A DNA stretch of 64,000 nt, taken from positions 1,542,599 to 1,606,598 of the forward strand of contig MTMA02000006.1 in assembly GCA_002011075.2 (NCBI GenBank). The letters are read 5' to 3'. Numbering within the stretch: the first letter of the stretch is position 1; every line of letters starts with the position of its first letter. Below are positions 55,523-64,000 of the stretch, piece after piece. The DNA is from Candidatus Scotarchaeum otlingeri (GTDB lineage Archaea; Thermoproteota; Nitrososphaeria; Geothermarchaeales; JDFR-13). The notes below the pieces were generated by a model. The model had not been told where the DNA came from. It saw only the letters and a program-made list of their open reading frames with translations, and searched no databases. The position numbers and the translations under genes are program-made.

Positions 55523-55705
55523 ATTTATAAATATTGAATATAGCGATAGATTAAGATTTATTAGTATTTTTATCGAAAAAGACTAACCTTTTCCACTTAA
55601 AATATATATATTCTTCTCAAAAATCGGGTCTCCAAAAATATGTAATTGATATAAATATGGGATAATACTATTATTAAGACCGTATAGCCATTAATATTTT
55701 TGTAC

Positions 55706-58396
55706 ATGAGAGACCTTAAAGTCTTTTTTGAGCCTAAAAATGTAGCATTGATAGGGGCCACCGAGAGAGAAGTATCTGTCGGCCGATATATAATGGAAAA
55801 CCTCTTATCAGGAGAAAAGAAAAGAAAAATATATCCGGTAAACCCTAATAGAGACAAGGTGTTAGGTGTAAAATGTTATAAGAGTATAAGAGAAATACCT
55901 GATAATATTGAATTAGCCGTTATCGCTGTACCGGCTCCTATAGTAGCTAATATTCTAGAAGAATGCGGATCAGCCGGCATAAAAGGCGCTGTTATTGTAT
56001 CAGCAGGATTCAGAGAGATAGGTGAAGAGGGTAAGAAAAGGGAGGAAGAGCTAATCCGCATTGCTAGAAAATATGGTATTAAGATATTGGGGCCTAATTG
56101 TATGGGGATAATTAGGCCTTCGACAAATTTTAACTGTACCTTTTTCCGTAAGACACCTAAGCCTGGTAGTATTGCCTTCCTATCTCAAAGTGGAGCCTTA
56201 GGGGCCGCCATACTTGAGTGGGCTATTGAAGAAGATATAGGATTCAGCGCATTTGTGTCTCTAGGTTCTATGTCTGATATCTCATTTGGTGATTTAATTG
56301 AATTTTTTGGAGTAGACCCTGAAACTTCAAGCATTATTATTTATATGGAGTCTATTCAGGATGCCAGAAAATTCATGAGTGCTGCTAGGGGATTTGCTAG
56401 GACAAAACCTATTATTGTCCTAAAAACAGGGAAGCATCCTGAGAGTGCCATCGTCGCTTCATCTCACGTAGGCGCGAAGATAGGTGACGACTTGATCTAT
56501 GATGCTGTCTTTGATAGGGCCGGGGTCGTTAGAGTGGAGGAGATAGAAGATCTATTTAATTGTGCAACTATACTTAAGGGAGCGGCTTTACCTGAAGGGC
56601 CTAACTTAGCCATAATAACAAATTCAGGAGGTGTAGGTGTTCTAGTTGTTGATACACTGCTTGATAGAGGAGGTAGACCTGCTAAGCTATCTCAAGAAAC
56701 TATTGATCGTTTAGATGAGATACTGCCTTCGCATTGGAGTAAAGCGAATCCTATTGATATAATGGATGATGCTGATATACAACGCTTCGATAAATCAATA
56801 GAAGTTGTTTTAGAAGATAAGAATGTAGATGGATTGATTGTTGTATGCACCCCCCACGGAGTTGTTACGCCATTGGATATAGCAAACATAATAAAGAAAC
56901 ATTCTAAGAAGACTAAGAAGCCTATTATTGCCGTATTACCTGGTGGTGTGGATATTGAGAGGGCCAGAGAATTGTTGCTAAAGGAAAATGTACCTGTGTA
57001 TAAGTTTCCAGAGACCGCTGTCAAGACATATATGTATATGTATCAATATGGCCATAGTTTGAAGGCGCTATATGAAACGCCGGAGGAACTAGGTATAGAT
57101 CATGCTCCCCCCAAAACTCATCTAAAGATTCTTATTAAGAAGGTACTCAGTGAAGGTAGAAATATTCTTATGGAAGAAGAGGCTAAAAGGTTCTTTAGTG
57201 TATATGGAATTTCCGTGGTTAAGCCTCATTTAACCAGAAATCCTGAAGAGGCTGCTATTGTCGCTACTGAAATTGGATACCCGGTTGTGCTGAAGATTGT
57301 ATCTCAGGATCTTATAGATATACATAGGTCTGATATAGGTGGTGTTATATTAAATGTTCAATCTGCTGATCAAGTCCGAAAAGCATACAATACTATAATT
57401 GAAAATGTAAAGAGTTATATGCCAGATATACATATAGATGGCATATCTGTGCAGAAAATGATAACAAACTTTGATTATGAGATTATCATCAGCTGTAAAA
57501 AGGACCCTATATTTGGAGCGGTAATAATGTTCGGAATGGGAGGGGATGAGGGAAAGTTCTTTAAGGATGTTGGTGTGGGGCTACCTCCTTTAAATCAAGT
57601 GTTAGCTAGAAGACTCATGGAAAAAACTAAGATATATGGGATGTTGCAGCGAGGATTTGGTAAAAAACCACCGGTAAACCTCAGGATACTCGAAGAGGTA
57701 CTTGTTAAGGTATCAAATTTGGTTATAGATTTCCCTGAAATAGCTGAGTTGCATATAGATCCACTTGCTGTTTATAAAGATGACTCGATAGCTATTGACG
57801 GACGGATAATCTTAGATAGAGATAAAGAATCAGGTAATTATAAGGAATATCCCCACCTGATAATATCTCCTTATCCAACACGATATGTTCAGCCTTGGAG
57901 ATTAAAGGATGGCAAGCAGGTTCTTTTAAGACCCATAAGACCTGAAGATGAGCCTTTAGAAAAGAAATTGATAGAAAGTTTATCCAGTGATTCTCTTAGA
58001 TTTAGGTTTTTTAATCTATTAAGGGATATCACTCATGAAATGCTGGTTAGACATTGTAATATTGATTATGATAGAGAAATGGCTATTATAGCAGAGTATA
58101 TAGATACTAATGGTTCGAAGAGGATGGTTGGTATAGCAAGATTAATAGTTGAGCCTGGAGGGGATGAAGGCGAATTTGCGTTGTTAGTTGCAGACGATTT
58201 TCAGGGAAAAGGATTGGGTAGAAAATTGACTGATATGATTATAGAGGCCGCTAGAGATAAGAGACTTAAAAGAATATATGGAATTGTACTCCAAGAAAAT
58301 AGGAAGATGCTTGCATTAGCCAAGGATATGGGATTTAGATTGAAGAAAATTTCACCAGACGAAATTAAGATTATTATGGATATCGATATAGAATAA
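55706..58396 (+). CDS. ADP-forming acetyl-CoA synthetase fused to GNAT acetyltransferase
   Basis: About 896 residues from ATG 55706; a TTG two codons earlier is the alternative. Domains in order: CoA-binding (VALIGATEREVSVGRYI near 12), succinyl-CoA-ligase-like region with the conserved histidine in SSHVGAKIGDDLIYDA near 250, ATP-grasp beta domain (about 460-690, VVLKIVSQDLIDIHRSDIGG), and a C-terminal GNAT domain (about 710-896, GKGLGRKLTDMIIEAA). It makes ATP from acetyl-CoA or the reverse. The GNAT tail resembles bacterial Pat proteins, which acetylate acetyl-CoA synthetase. Context suggests acetylation control. Confidence 0.92.
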   Translation: MRDLKVFFEPKNVALIGATEREVSVGRYIMENLLSGEKKRKIYPVNPNRDKVLGVKCYKSIREIPDNIELAVIAVPAPIVANILEECGSAGIKGAVIVSAGFREIGEEGKKREEELIRIARKYGIKILGPNCMGIIRPSTNFNCTFFRKTPKPGSIAFLSQSGALGAAILEWAIEEDIGFSAFVSLGSMSDISFGDLIEFFGVDPETSSIIIYMESIQDARKFMSAARGFARTKPIIVLKTGKHPESAIVASSHVGAKIGDDLIYDAVFDRAGVVRVEEIEDLFNCATILKGAALPEGPNLAIITNSGGVGVLVVDTLLDRGGRPAKLSQETIDRLDEILPSHWSKANPIDIMDDADIQRFDKSIEVVLEDKNVDGLIVVCTPHGVVTPLDIANIIKKHSKKTKKPIIAVLPGGVDIERARELLLKENVPVYKFPETAVKTYMYMYQYGHSLKALYETPEELGIDHAPPKTHLKILIKKVLSEGRNILMEEEAKRFFSVYGISVVKPHLTRNPEEAAIVATEIGYPVVLKIVSQDLIDIHRSDIGGVILNVQSADQVRKAYNTIIENVKSYMPDIHIDGISVQKMITNFDYEIIISCKKDPIFGAVIMFGMGGDEGKFFKDVGVGLPPLNQVLARRLMEKTKIYGMLQRGFGKKPPVNLRILEEVLVKVSNLVIDFPEIAELHIDPLAVYKDDSIAIDGRIILDRDKESGNYKEYPHLIISPYPTRYVQPWRLKDGKQVLLRPIRPEDEPLEKKLIESLSSDSLRFRFFNLLRDITHEMLVRHCNIDYDREMAIIAEYIDTNGSKRMVGIARLIVEPGGDEGEFALLVADDFQGKGLGRKLTDMIIEAARDKRLKRIYGIVLQENRKMLALAKDMGFRLKKISPDEIKIIMDIDIE

Positions 58397-58429
58397 AAAT
58401 TAAATGAACTTTATGCTTGTTATCCAATT

Positions 58430-59467
58430 TTATGGATATACGTAAACCATACTATCTATATATTCATCATCTACTCTATAGTATCCTTTATATTTACCTA
58501 CACTTCTGAACCCAAGTCTCTTTAATATATGGTTAGCATAGCTATTTTCAGGAATACTAATCATAACACTTCTATAATTATATCTATCTCTAAATAACAA
58601 TACTGATTCAACCAGTTTCTCTGCAGTAAATATTGGCGACTCGTTGACGTCAACAAGTAATTCATCTATCCATATGCTGGTATAGGGCGGAGGCCCCCTG
58701 ACGAATCTTATATAGCCAAGTAAAGTGTCATCTTTGAACGCAGCATTACAGTATACACCTTTTCCCGAATCTATCTCCTCATACCATTTTTTAGTAACTT
58801 CTTTGGGTATGGGGGGTATTAGCTTTGTGTTTTTAGTTGACTCTTCGCAATTTTGAAGTCTATTAATTTCATCCAGATCTTCATCTTTTAAATAGCGAAC
58901 ATTTAGTTTGACCGCCGTCTCGGAGGCTTTTTTTATAGATGGCTTAGAAGACCTTATGGGTTCTAGAAAAAGTGCCATTACTATTGACGCAACGTACTCT
59001 CCGTCTATAAACACCGCATTATCGATATAAGCCTCCTCTTTAAAGCCATATTTTCTGTATAACTTAATTGCTCTTTTATTTGGTTCAAAAACTCCTAACA
59101 TCAATCGCTTTAGTCCATGTGCCTTACCTATATCTATTATCTTCCCCATAAAAGTCTTCCCATATCCTTTCCCCCAGTAGTCCCGTTTAATCCATATACC
59201 TATCCAACCATTATGTCTGCATCTACCTTTCTCTAAGTGCAAACTAGCTACTCCAACTCCATTACCGTCTATCTCGCCTACCAGTATCTTAATGTCATCT
59301 TTCCTAATATCTGACTTAATTTCTTCCCTTATTTCATGTTCAGTATTTGGATAGATATTTAATAAATACCTAGCAACACCAGGGTCATTAACTCCTTCAG
59401 CGATCCATTTAGCATCATCTTGTGAGACAGCTCTAAAATGAAGTTTTGAATTCATAAAAAACCTCAA
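58430..59467 (-). CDS. tandem GNAT acetyltransferase
   Basis: 345 residues with two GNAT domains. The first (about 8-165) has the acetyl-CoA loop in RDYWGKGYGKTFMGKII and the GLKRLMLGVFEPNKRAIKLYRKYGF helix. The second (about 185-345) resembles a more diverged copy, with KLVESVLLFRDRYNYRSVMI. An internal ATG at codon 5 could be the start. It ends convergently with the synthetase and faces the deacetylase gene head to head. Substrate is unknown; a protein or small-molecule N-acetyltransferase. Confidence 0.8.
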   Translation of the reverse strand: MRFFMNSKLHFRAVSQDDAKWIAEGVNDPGVARYLLNIYPNTEHEIREEIKSDIRKDDIKILVGEIDGNGVGVASLHLEKGRCRHNGWIGIWIKRDYWGKGYGKTFMGKIIDIGKAHGLKRLMLGVFEPNKRAIKLYRKYGFKEEAYIDNAVFIDGEYVASIVMALFLEPIRSSKPSIKKASETAVKLNVRYLKDEDLDEINRLQNCEESTKNTKLIPPIPKEVTKKWYEEIDSGKGVYCNAAFKDDTLLGYIRFVRGPPPYTSIWIDELLVDVNESPIFTAEKLVESVLLFRDRYNYRSVMISIPENSYANHILKRLGFRSVGKYKGYYRVDDEYIDSMVYVYP

Positions 59468-59518
59468 CCCATTTAGGAGAAAAATAGTCGGTATTATTTA
59501 TATTATTATGGAGAGAAG

Positions 59519-60268
59519 ATGTATGTAATATATCACCATGATTATGAAGACGTTTACTCGGGCGATCCAGCTGCAGAAGCTGGGAGGATGGAGGCAATAT
59601 ATGAAGAAGTAGGTAAATCTTATCCGATTATTCAGGCTGTTCCAGCGTCTAAAACAGATATTCTTCTTGTTCATACTGAAAAGCATATTGCGTGGGTTGA
59701 AAGAATAGGATTATATTATATATCGTCTCTAGCCGCTGGCGGTGCTATAAAGGCGGCCGAGTACTCCTTGATGAATGAACCCTCATTTGCATTGATACGT
59801 CCGCCGGGTCATCATGCAAGCCCAAATTCATCTTGGGGATTCTGTTACTTTAATAATATTGCTATTGCAGTTCAGAGGATACGGATGAGTAGTAATGTCG
59901 ATAAAGTACTTATAATTGATTTCGATTTGCATTATGGAGATGGGACCCATAATATTTTTAAGGAATCAACGGAGGTCACTTATTTTCATATACCAAATTT
60001 AACTCGAGAGGAACAACTTAGAGCTTTATCTGACTATTTAGATAGCTGGAGAAATATTGACTTGCTAGCTGTCTCAGCGGGTTTTGATAGACATGTTGAG
60101 GATTGGGGAGGGTCCCTTAGCACTAATGATTATCTTGAGTTAGGCAGGATACTGAGAGACTTTTCTATTGATCGAGGATATAATAGAAGGTTCGCAGTGT
60201 TGGAGGGAGGCTATAATCATAAGGTATTAGGTAAAAATGTAAAAGCTTTTCTAAATGGATTCAAATAA
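59519..60268 (+). CDS. histone deacetylase-family (AcuC-like) deacetylase
   Basis: 249 residues, class I/II HDAC fold. RPPGHHASPNSSWGFCYFNN (active-site His98, His99), zinc ligands in IIDFDLHYGDGT (Asp136, His138) and LLAVSAGFDRHVEDWGG (Asp) are present. It is shorter than AcuC or eukaryotic HDACs, lacking the long C-terminal part. It deacetylates acetyl-lysine or acetylpolyamines. It is divergent from the tandem GNAT (52 bases between starts) and near the synthetase-GNAT fusion, pointing to opposing enzymes in one acetylation circuit. Confidence 0.85.
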   Translation: MYVIYHHDYEDVYSGDPAAEAGRMEAIYEEVGKSYPIIQAVPASKTDILLVHTEKHIAWVERIGLYYISSLAAGGAIKAAEYSLMNEPSFALIRPPGHHASPNSSWGFCYFNNIAIAVQRIRMSSNVDKVLIIDFDLHYGDGTHNIFKESTEVTYFHIPNLTREEQLRALSDYLDSWRNIDLLAVSAGFDRHVEDWGGSLSTNDYLELGRILRDFSIDRGYNRRFAVLEGGYNHKVLGKNVKAFLNGFK

Positions 60269-60394
60269 TATGGCTAATATTGTTGGACTCCCATTGATAA
60301 GCAGCATCACTAGATAACCAGATATTCAACCATATATCCACTATGTTTATATTATACTGCTGTAATCTGAGCTCGATTATTTCCTTAGTTTTTA

Positions 60395-60406
60395 TCTATA
60401 TATAAG
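60395..60406 (+). promoter_or_regulatory. TATA-box candidate of the second ABC-2 exporter
   Basis: TCTATATATAAG lies about 45 bases before ATG 60457 and 40 before the alternative at 60447. Transcription would begin close to the palindrome CTTTA-G-TAAAG at 60426-60436. Confidence 0.4.
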
Positions 60407-60425
60407 TCAAAAACAAAACTATCTA

Positions 60426-60436
60426 CTTTAGTAAAG
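60426..60436. promoter_or_regulatory. operator candidate CTTTA-G-TAAAG
   Basis: Eleven-base palindrome at the predicted transcription start of the exporter operon. Short and AT-rich, so chance is possible. No regulator gene is adjacent; a small winged-helix protein lies at 55331. Confidence 0.3.
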
Positions 60437-60446
60437 ACTTTAAGAA

Positions 60447-61439
60447 GTGATTTCCATGGAAAAAGAGACGGCGATATTCACACGTGAATTAACACGCATT
60501 TTTGAGAGAGGAGGAGAGAAAATTAGGGCATTGGACAATGTAAATATAGAGGTTCCCGAGGGCATTATATATGGTTTACTAGGTCCTAATGGTGCTGGTA
60601 AAACTACACTTATACGTATCTTGGCCACATTGTTGTTGCCGTCTAGCGGTTTTGCTTATGTTGGCGGATATGATGTGGTTAGAGAGCCGGATAAAGTGAG
60701 AAGTGTTATAAATCTAGTTAGCGGCGGTGAGAGGGCAGGGTATGGAATATTAACTGTTAAAGAAAATTTATGGTTCTATAGTCAACTATATGGGTTAGGC
60801 ATCCGAGAAGGATGGGAAAAAATTGAACAATTAGCTGAATTATTAGATATGAAAGATTTTCTTAACGTACGCTTAAATCGCATATCAACCGGCATGGCCC
60901 AGAAATATAGTTTGGCCCGGGGCTTACTTAATGATCCAGATATACTATTTCTAGATGAACCGACATTAGGATTAGATGTTGGTGCAGCTAGAGCGATAAG
61001 AAAAATAATTAAGGCCTGGGTACATCAGAATCAAAATAAAACTATTCTTTTAACAACTCATTACATGGCGGAGGCGGAGGAATTATGTGATTTAATATCC
61101 ATTATACATGAAGGTAGGATAATCGCGACTGGATCACCCACTGAACTTAAACATAGAGTCTCAAAAGAGGTTATCTATAAAATAGAAGTAAAAAATATAT
61201 CTGAAGAAGATATGGGGGGCTTAAAAAAGGAAGAGGCGGGTATAGTGGGGTTATCTACCTCTTATGATGCCTATTCAAATGTTTTGTCTATTAGATTGGT
61301 GATGGACACGAGCGATGTATCACATATAATTAGATATATTGAGAAGTTGAATGGCAGGATAATCAGTATCAGTAAGGTTGAACCGACCCTTGAGGATGTC
61401 TTCTTAAAACTCGTAGGAGTTGGTTTAAGTGAATACTAG
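60447..61439 (+). CDS. ABC-2 exporter ATP-binding protein (paralogue)
   Basis: 330 residues. Walker A GPNGAGKTTLIRILATLLLPS near 46-54, signature-like RISTGMAQKYS, Walker B PDILFLDEPTLGLDVG and C-terminal LKRL domain ending VEPTLEDVFLKLVG. Same architecture and end motif as the gene at 1553-2620, so the operons are paralogous. Translation starts at ATG 60447 or 60456 (MEKETAIF). Overlaps the first permease by 11 bases. Confidence 0.92.
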   Translation: MISMEKETAIFTRELTRIFERGGEKIRALDNVNIEVPEGIIYGLLGPNGAGKTTLIRILATLLLPSSGFAYVGGYDVVREPDKVRSVINLVSGGERAGYGILTVKENLWFYSQLYGLGIREGWEKIEQLAELLDMKDFLNVRLNRISTGMAQKYSLARGLLNDPDILFLDEPTLGLDVGAARAIRKIIKAWVHQNQNKTILLTTHYMAEAEELCDLISIIHEGRIIATGSPTELKHRVSKEVIYKIEVKNISEEDMGGLKKEEAGIVGLSTSYDAYSNVLSIRLVMDTSDVSHIIRYIEKLNGRIISISKVEPTLEDVFLKLVGVGLSEY

Positions 61440-62244
61440 ACAGTATATTTATAGAGGGTTCAAAGCGGCGTTGGGTAGGAGTTATGTTAGAATTAAGGGG
61501 GGTAATAGAGAAATAAGTTGGCTACTTTGGGAGGTAATCTTACCCCTATTAATGATCGCGTCTGTAGTCTATACATATAGGAGTATGAATGCACCCTCGG
61601 AATTTATAGGGTTTGTTATCTTAGGAGGCGCTATGATGAGCTTCTGGTTTAATGTCTTATGGGGTATGGGTAGCACACTATATTGGGAAAAGGAAAAGGG
61701 AAATTTAGAGGTGCTTCTTGCATCTGGGGCGCCATTATATGGATTATTATTAGGTATGGCGTTAGGTGGAATGTTTAATACGGCGGTTAGAGCTGCTTCT
61801 GTGATTATCATAGGGGTATATATTTTCGAGGCTTCATTCAATCCAGCCACCTTGCCTGTGGCAATTATAATATTCTTCTTAGCTATGGCTGCATTATATA
61901 GCCTAGGTCTATCTTTGGCAAGCATATATCTTATGTATTCAAGATCTGGATGGAGGGCCAGCGAATTATTAAGCGAGCCCATAATGTTTATCTCCGGGAT
62001 GTATTATCCTTTAAGTGTTTTTCCCATAGCATTACAAGTTGTCGCATCAGCGTTTCCTTTGGCCATAGGGTTAGATGGTATAAGGCGGAGCCTTATATAT
62101 GGCGAAACATTTGGATCATTAGCAGTCCATATGATATTACTTGTTGTTATGGCTATAATTCTTCTTAGAATCGGATTATGGGCCCTTGAGTACATGGAGA
62201 ATAAAGCAAAGAAAGAAGGGAGGCTGATCTTAAGATGGATGTAG
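61429..62244 (+). CDS. ABC-2 exporter permease 1 (paralogue)
   Basis: 271 residues from GTG. About six hydrophobic helices after a basic N-terminal helix; LASGAPLYGLLLGMALGGMF and FISGMYYPLSVFPIALQVVA are the ABC-2 permease features. Overlaps ATPase by 11 and permease 2 by 10 bases. Matches the position of the partial permease at 1-759. Confidence 0.9.
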   Translation: MNTRQYIYRGFKAALGRSYVRIKGGNREISWLLWEVILPLLMIASVVYTYRSMNAPSEFIGFVILGGAMMSFWFNVLWGMGSTLYWEKEKGNLEVLLASGAPLYGLLLGMALGGMFNTAVRAASVIIIGVYIFEASFNPATLPVAIIIFFLAMAALYSLGLSLASIYLMYSRSGWRASELLSEPIMFISGMYYPLSVFPIALQVVASAFPLAIGLDGIRRSLIYGETFGSLAVHMILLVVMAIILLRIGLWALEYMENKAKKEGRLILRWM

Positions 62245-63071
62245 AGAATTATCTTAGGAAAATATATGCAATTATGTGGTTCTCGTGGCAAGAATTAAGC
62301 AACTGGACTAAGCCTCATATATTTATTGCCTATCTAATGGTTAGGCCAATATTTGGTCTGCTATTGTATGCATATATTTATATAGCTTTTGCTGTCACCA
62401 GCGGCTTAGTGGACCCACAACGGGCTTTCTACTTAATTACAGGAATCGCATTTTATAACTTCATTGGAAATGGGATATATGGCGTTGTATGGATAATCCA
62501 TGAGGAAAGGGAACATTATAACATCTTGAAATATACATATATTTCATTTCCTAAACTCAGAGATTACCTTCTAGCTAGGAGTATAGTATACTATATTATA
62601 GGTATAGGCTTATCTATAGTTGTATTGCTTATAGGTTTACCGCTTGTGGGATATAACCCTTTATTGCTGAAGCCAAATGTGCCCTTATTAATATTTATTT
62701 TTCTAATTGGTTTTGTATGGAGCGCTTTTCTATCTATAGTTATGTCTGGATCGAGCCTATTTTCATCTGAATTTGGACCCTTGATATCAGAGGCTTTCGG
62801 GGGACTGCTATTTCTTTTGGGTAATGTATTATTCCCCATAACCTCGTTACCAGAATGGCTGCAGCCAGCTGCGTATGCATTGCCGATGATGGATTGGATG
62901 GAGTTAGCGAGATTTTCTATTAACCCGGCATACCCGATAGATCCGGTAAATACAACTATTATATTGGTCATTAAGACGCTCGTATATGTTATCATAGGCA
63001 TCGGGTTCTTTGCATTAGCTGATAAACTTGCACGAGATAGGGGTTTATTAGAAACATCGCTTTACCACTAA
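62235..63071 (+). CDS. ABC-2 exporter permease 2 (paralogue)
   Basis: 278 residues, about six helices. GGLLFLLGNVLFPITSLPEW marks the ABC-2 domain, and the last helix ends in a basic tail. Partner of permease 1. Same topology class as 760-1569. Function: export of an unknown substrate. Confidence 0.9.
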   Translation: MDVENYLRKIYAIMWFSWQELSNWTKPHIFIAYLMVRPIFGLLLYAYIYIAFAVTSGLVDPQRAFYLITGIAFYNFIGNGIYGVVWIIHEEREHYNILKYTYISFPKLRDYLLARSIVYYIIGIGLSIVVLLIGLPLVGYNPLLLKPNVPLLIFIFLIGFVWSAFLSIVMSGSSLFSSEFGPLISEAFGGLLFLLGNVLFPITSLPEWLQPAAYALPMMDWMELARFSINPAYPIDPVNTTIILVIKTLVYVIIGIGFFALADKLARDRGLLETSLYH

Positions 63072-63156
63072 TAATCTTCAGCCGATAAATAGAGATTTAT
63101 TATATACTGTTATAGATGTAATTGTTGTATCATACATTATTTTTGGTGGAATCAAC

Positions 63157-63837
63157 ATGTTTAAGCAACTACCAGAGTTAGCGAAATTAATTGACCATAC
63201 CAATTTAAAGCCTACTGCGACATTTACCGATATTGTTACTCTGATAGATGAAGCACGGAAGTACGGCTTCTATGGTGTATGTATAAACCCCGCTTATATA
63301 CCCCTAGCTAACGAATTGAGGGGAAGAGATAAATTTAAATTAATAAGTGTAGTTGGGTTTCCCTTGGGAGCAACTGGTACTGATGTTAAGATATTTGAGG
63401 GTAGCCGTGCTATTGAAAATGGTGCTGAGGAGTTAGATATAGTAAGTAATATAGGTTTCCTCAGAAGTAAAAGATATGACTTATTTCAAGAAGATGTAGA
63501 AAAGGTTGTTAAGTATTTTAGAACCCAATATCCCGATGTGGTTATTAAGATTATAGTGGATGTTCCATATTTAGATGTAGAAGAACTAAAGATCGCTGTT
63601 AAGATAATTAATTATACTAAACCAGATTTCATAAAGACATCCACTGGTTATGCTCCTAGGGGCACAAGTGTAGATGATGTTAAACTAATTAAGAAGTTAT
63701 TAGCGGGGGATATTAAGATCAAGGCTGCCGGTGGTATAAGAACTCTGGATCAAGTTATTGAGCTTGTGAACGCAGGTGCTGAACGTATAGGTACAAGTAC
63801 CGCTGTAGACATAATTAAAGAAGCAATGGAGAGATAA
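63157..63837 (+). CDS. deoC: deoxyribose-phosphate aldolase
   Basis: 226 residues, TIM-barrel class I aldolase. LIDHTNLKPTAT opens the fold, VVGFPLGATG follows, the Schiff-base lysine is in FIKTSTGYAPRGTS, and IKAAGGIRTLDQ carries the second lysine. Splits 2-deoxyribose-5-phosphate into glyceraldehyde-3-phosphate and acetaldehyde. GGTGG precedes the ATG. Monocistronic; the acetaldehyde product links loosely to the acetyl-CoA genes nearby. Confidence 0.95.
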   Translation: MFKQLPELAKLIDHTNLKPTATFTDIVTLIDEARKYGFYGVCINPAYIPLANELRGRDKFKLISVVGFPLGATGTDVKIFEGSRAIENGAEELDIVSNIGFLRSKRYDLFQEDVEKVVKYFRTQYPDVVIKIIVDVPYLDVEELKIAVKIINYTKPDFIKTSTGYAPRGTSVDDVKLIKKLLAGDIKIKAAGGIRTLDQVIELVNAGAERIGTSTAVDIIKEAMER

Positions 63838-64000
63838 GGCATTTATTTATAGATGTTATATATCGTAGGGCGTTACAAGTTTAATATATAAGAAGTAATT
63901 GAGAGGCTTATAATCACGGCTTCTTCCATTCGTATCGTCGCAACCATTTGGTTGGGAACAAAATTTATAACTTTATTTGTAAAACTGTAGGGTGACGCTT
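63838..64000. other. right-edge intergenic sequence
   Basis: No gene seen. A TATA-like TTTATAACTT near 63964 could serve a gene outside the window. No tRNA or C/D-box pattern found. Confidence 0.3.

Noticed and set aside
63880-64000. Possible tRNA or small RNA at the right edge
   Set aside because: No T-loop GTTCRA motif and no cloverleaf pairing found.

Overview
The window is AT-rich archaeal DNA. The evidence is TATA-box promoters 20-35 bases ahead of many starts, an archaeal RtcB ligase, a GHMP-type shikimate kinase, an ADP-forming acetyl-CoA synthetase, and a split transketolase leading the aromatic operon. The gene content fits the Thermoproteota (Crenarchaeota and relatives), probably a thermophile, but no rRNA or other marker fixes the lineage. 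I see no rRNA, tRNA, CRISPR array or recognisable transposase.

Layout. 1-2.6 kb (minus): an ABC-2 exporter whose second permease runs off the left edge. 2.8-6.7 kb: radical SAM protein, alpha/beta hydrolase, MBL hydrolase, two small membrane proteins, a conserved small protein. 6.8-9 kb (minus): C-terminal fragment of a GAPN-type aldehyde dehydrogenase and an M20 peptidase. 9.1-10.2 kb: tandem paralogues with twin-arginine-like N-termini. 10.3-13.1 kb (minus): cation/proton antiporter and two membrane proteins. 13.2-28 kb: an accessory island with pseudogenes, a HEPN-like protein, a type IIG restriction-modification enzyme, a frameshifted HAD phosphatase, a regulator pair, rtcB, an AIPR anti-phage protein followed by a PD-(D/E)XK-like protein, and a decayed HEPN/MNT pair. 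28-33.3 kb: MFS transporter, a ModE-like regulator divergent from tupABC tungstate uptake, a DUF998 protein. 33.5-38 kb: HIT protein, threonine dehydratase, hemerythrin, a heavy-metal P-type ATPase with an in-frame stop near its start. 38.1-48.7 kb (minus): a tightly packed operon for the whole shikimate pathway and onward to tyrosine. 48.8-53.3 kb: a sugar-type ABC importer with convergent ATPase. 53.4-55.5 kb: sulfite-oxidase-fold protein, V4R protein, two small proteins. 55.7-60.3 kb: ADP-forming acetyl-CoA synthetase fused to a GNAT domain, a double-GNAT protein and an HDAC-family deacetylase. 60.4-63.8 kb: a second ABC-2 exporter and deoC.

How they work together. The aro operon supplies erythrose-4-phosphate (transketolase), DAHP, all seven shikimate steps, then chorismate mutase, aminotransferase and prephenate dehydrogenase. 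TupABC and its regulator fit a cell using tungsten or molybdenum pterin enzymes, of which the sulfite-oxidase-fold protein is one candidate. The synthetase/GNAT/deacetylase trio resembles the bacterial logic of acetylation control of acetyl-CoA synthesis (AcuABC), rebuilt from archaeal parts.

Best leads: the acetylation trio; the AIPR/nuclease-like pair; the paired Tat-like proteins; an open reading-frame extension ahead of the transketolase N-subunit; and the operators at tupA and at the 21.9 kb regulator pair. Several genes have disrupted starts or frames, which may be real decay or assembly error.
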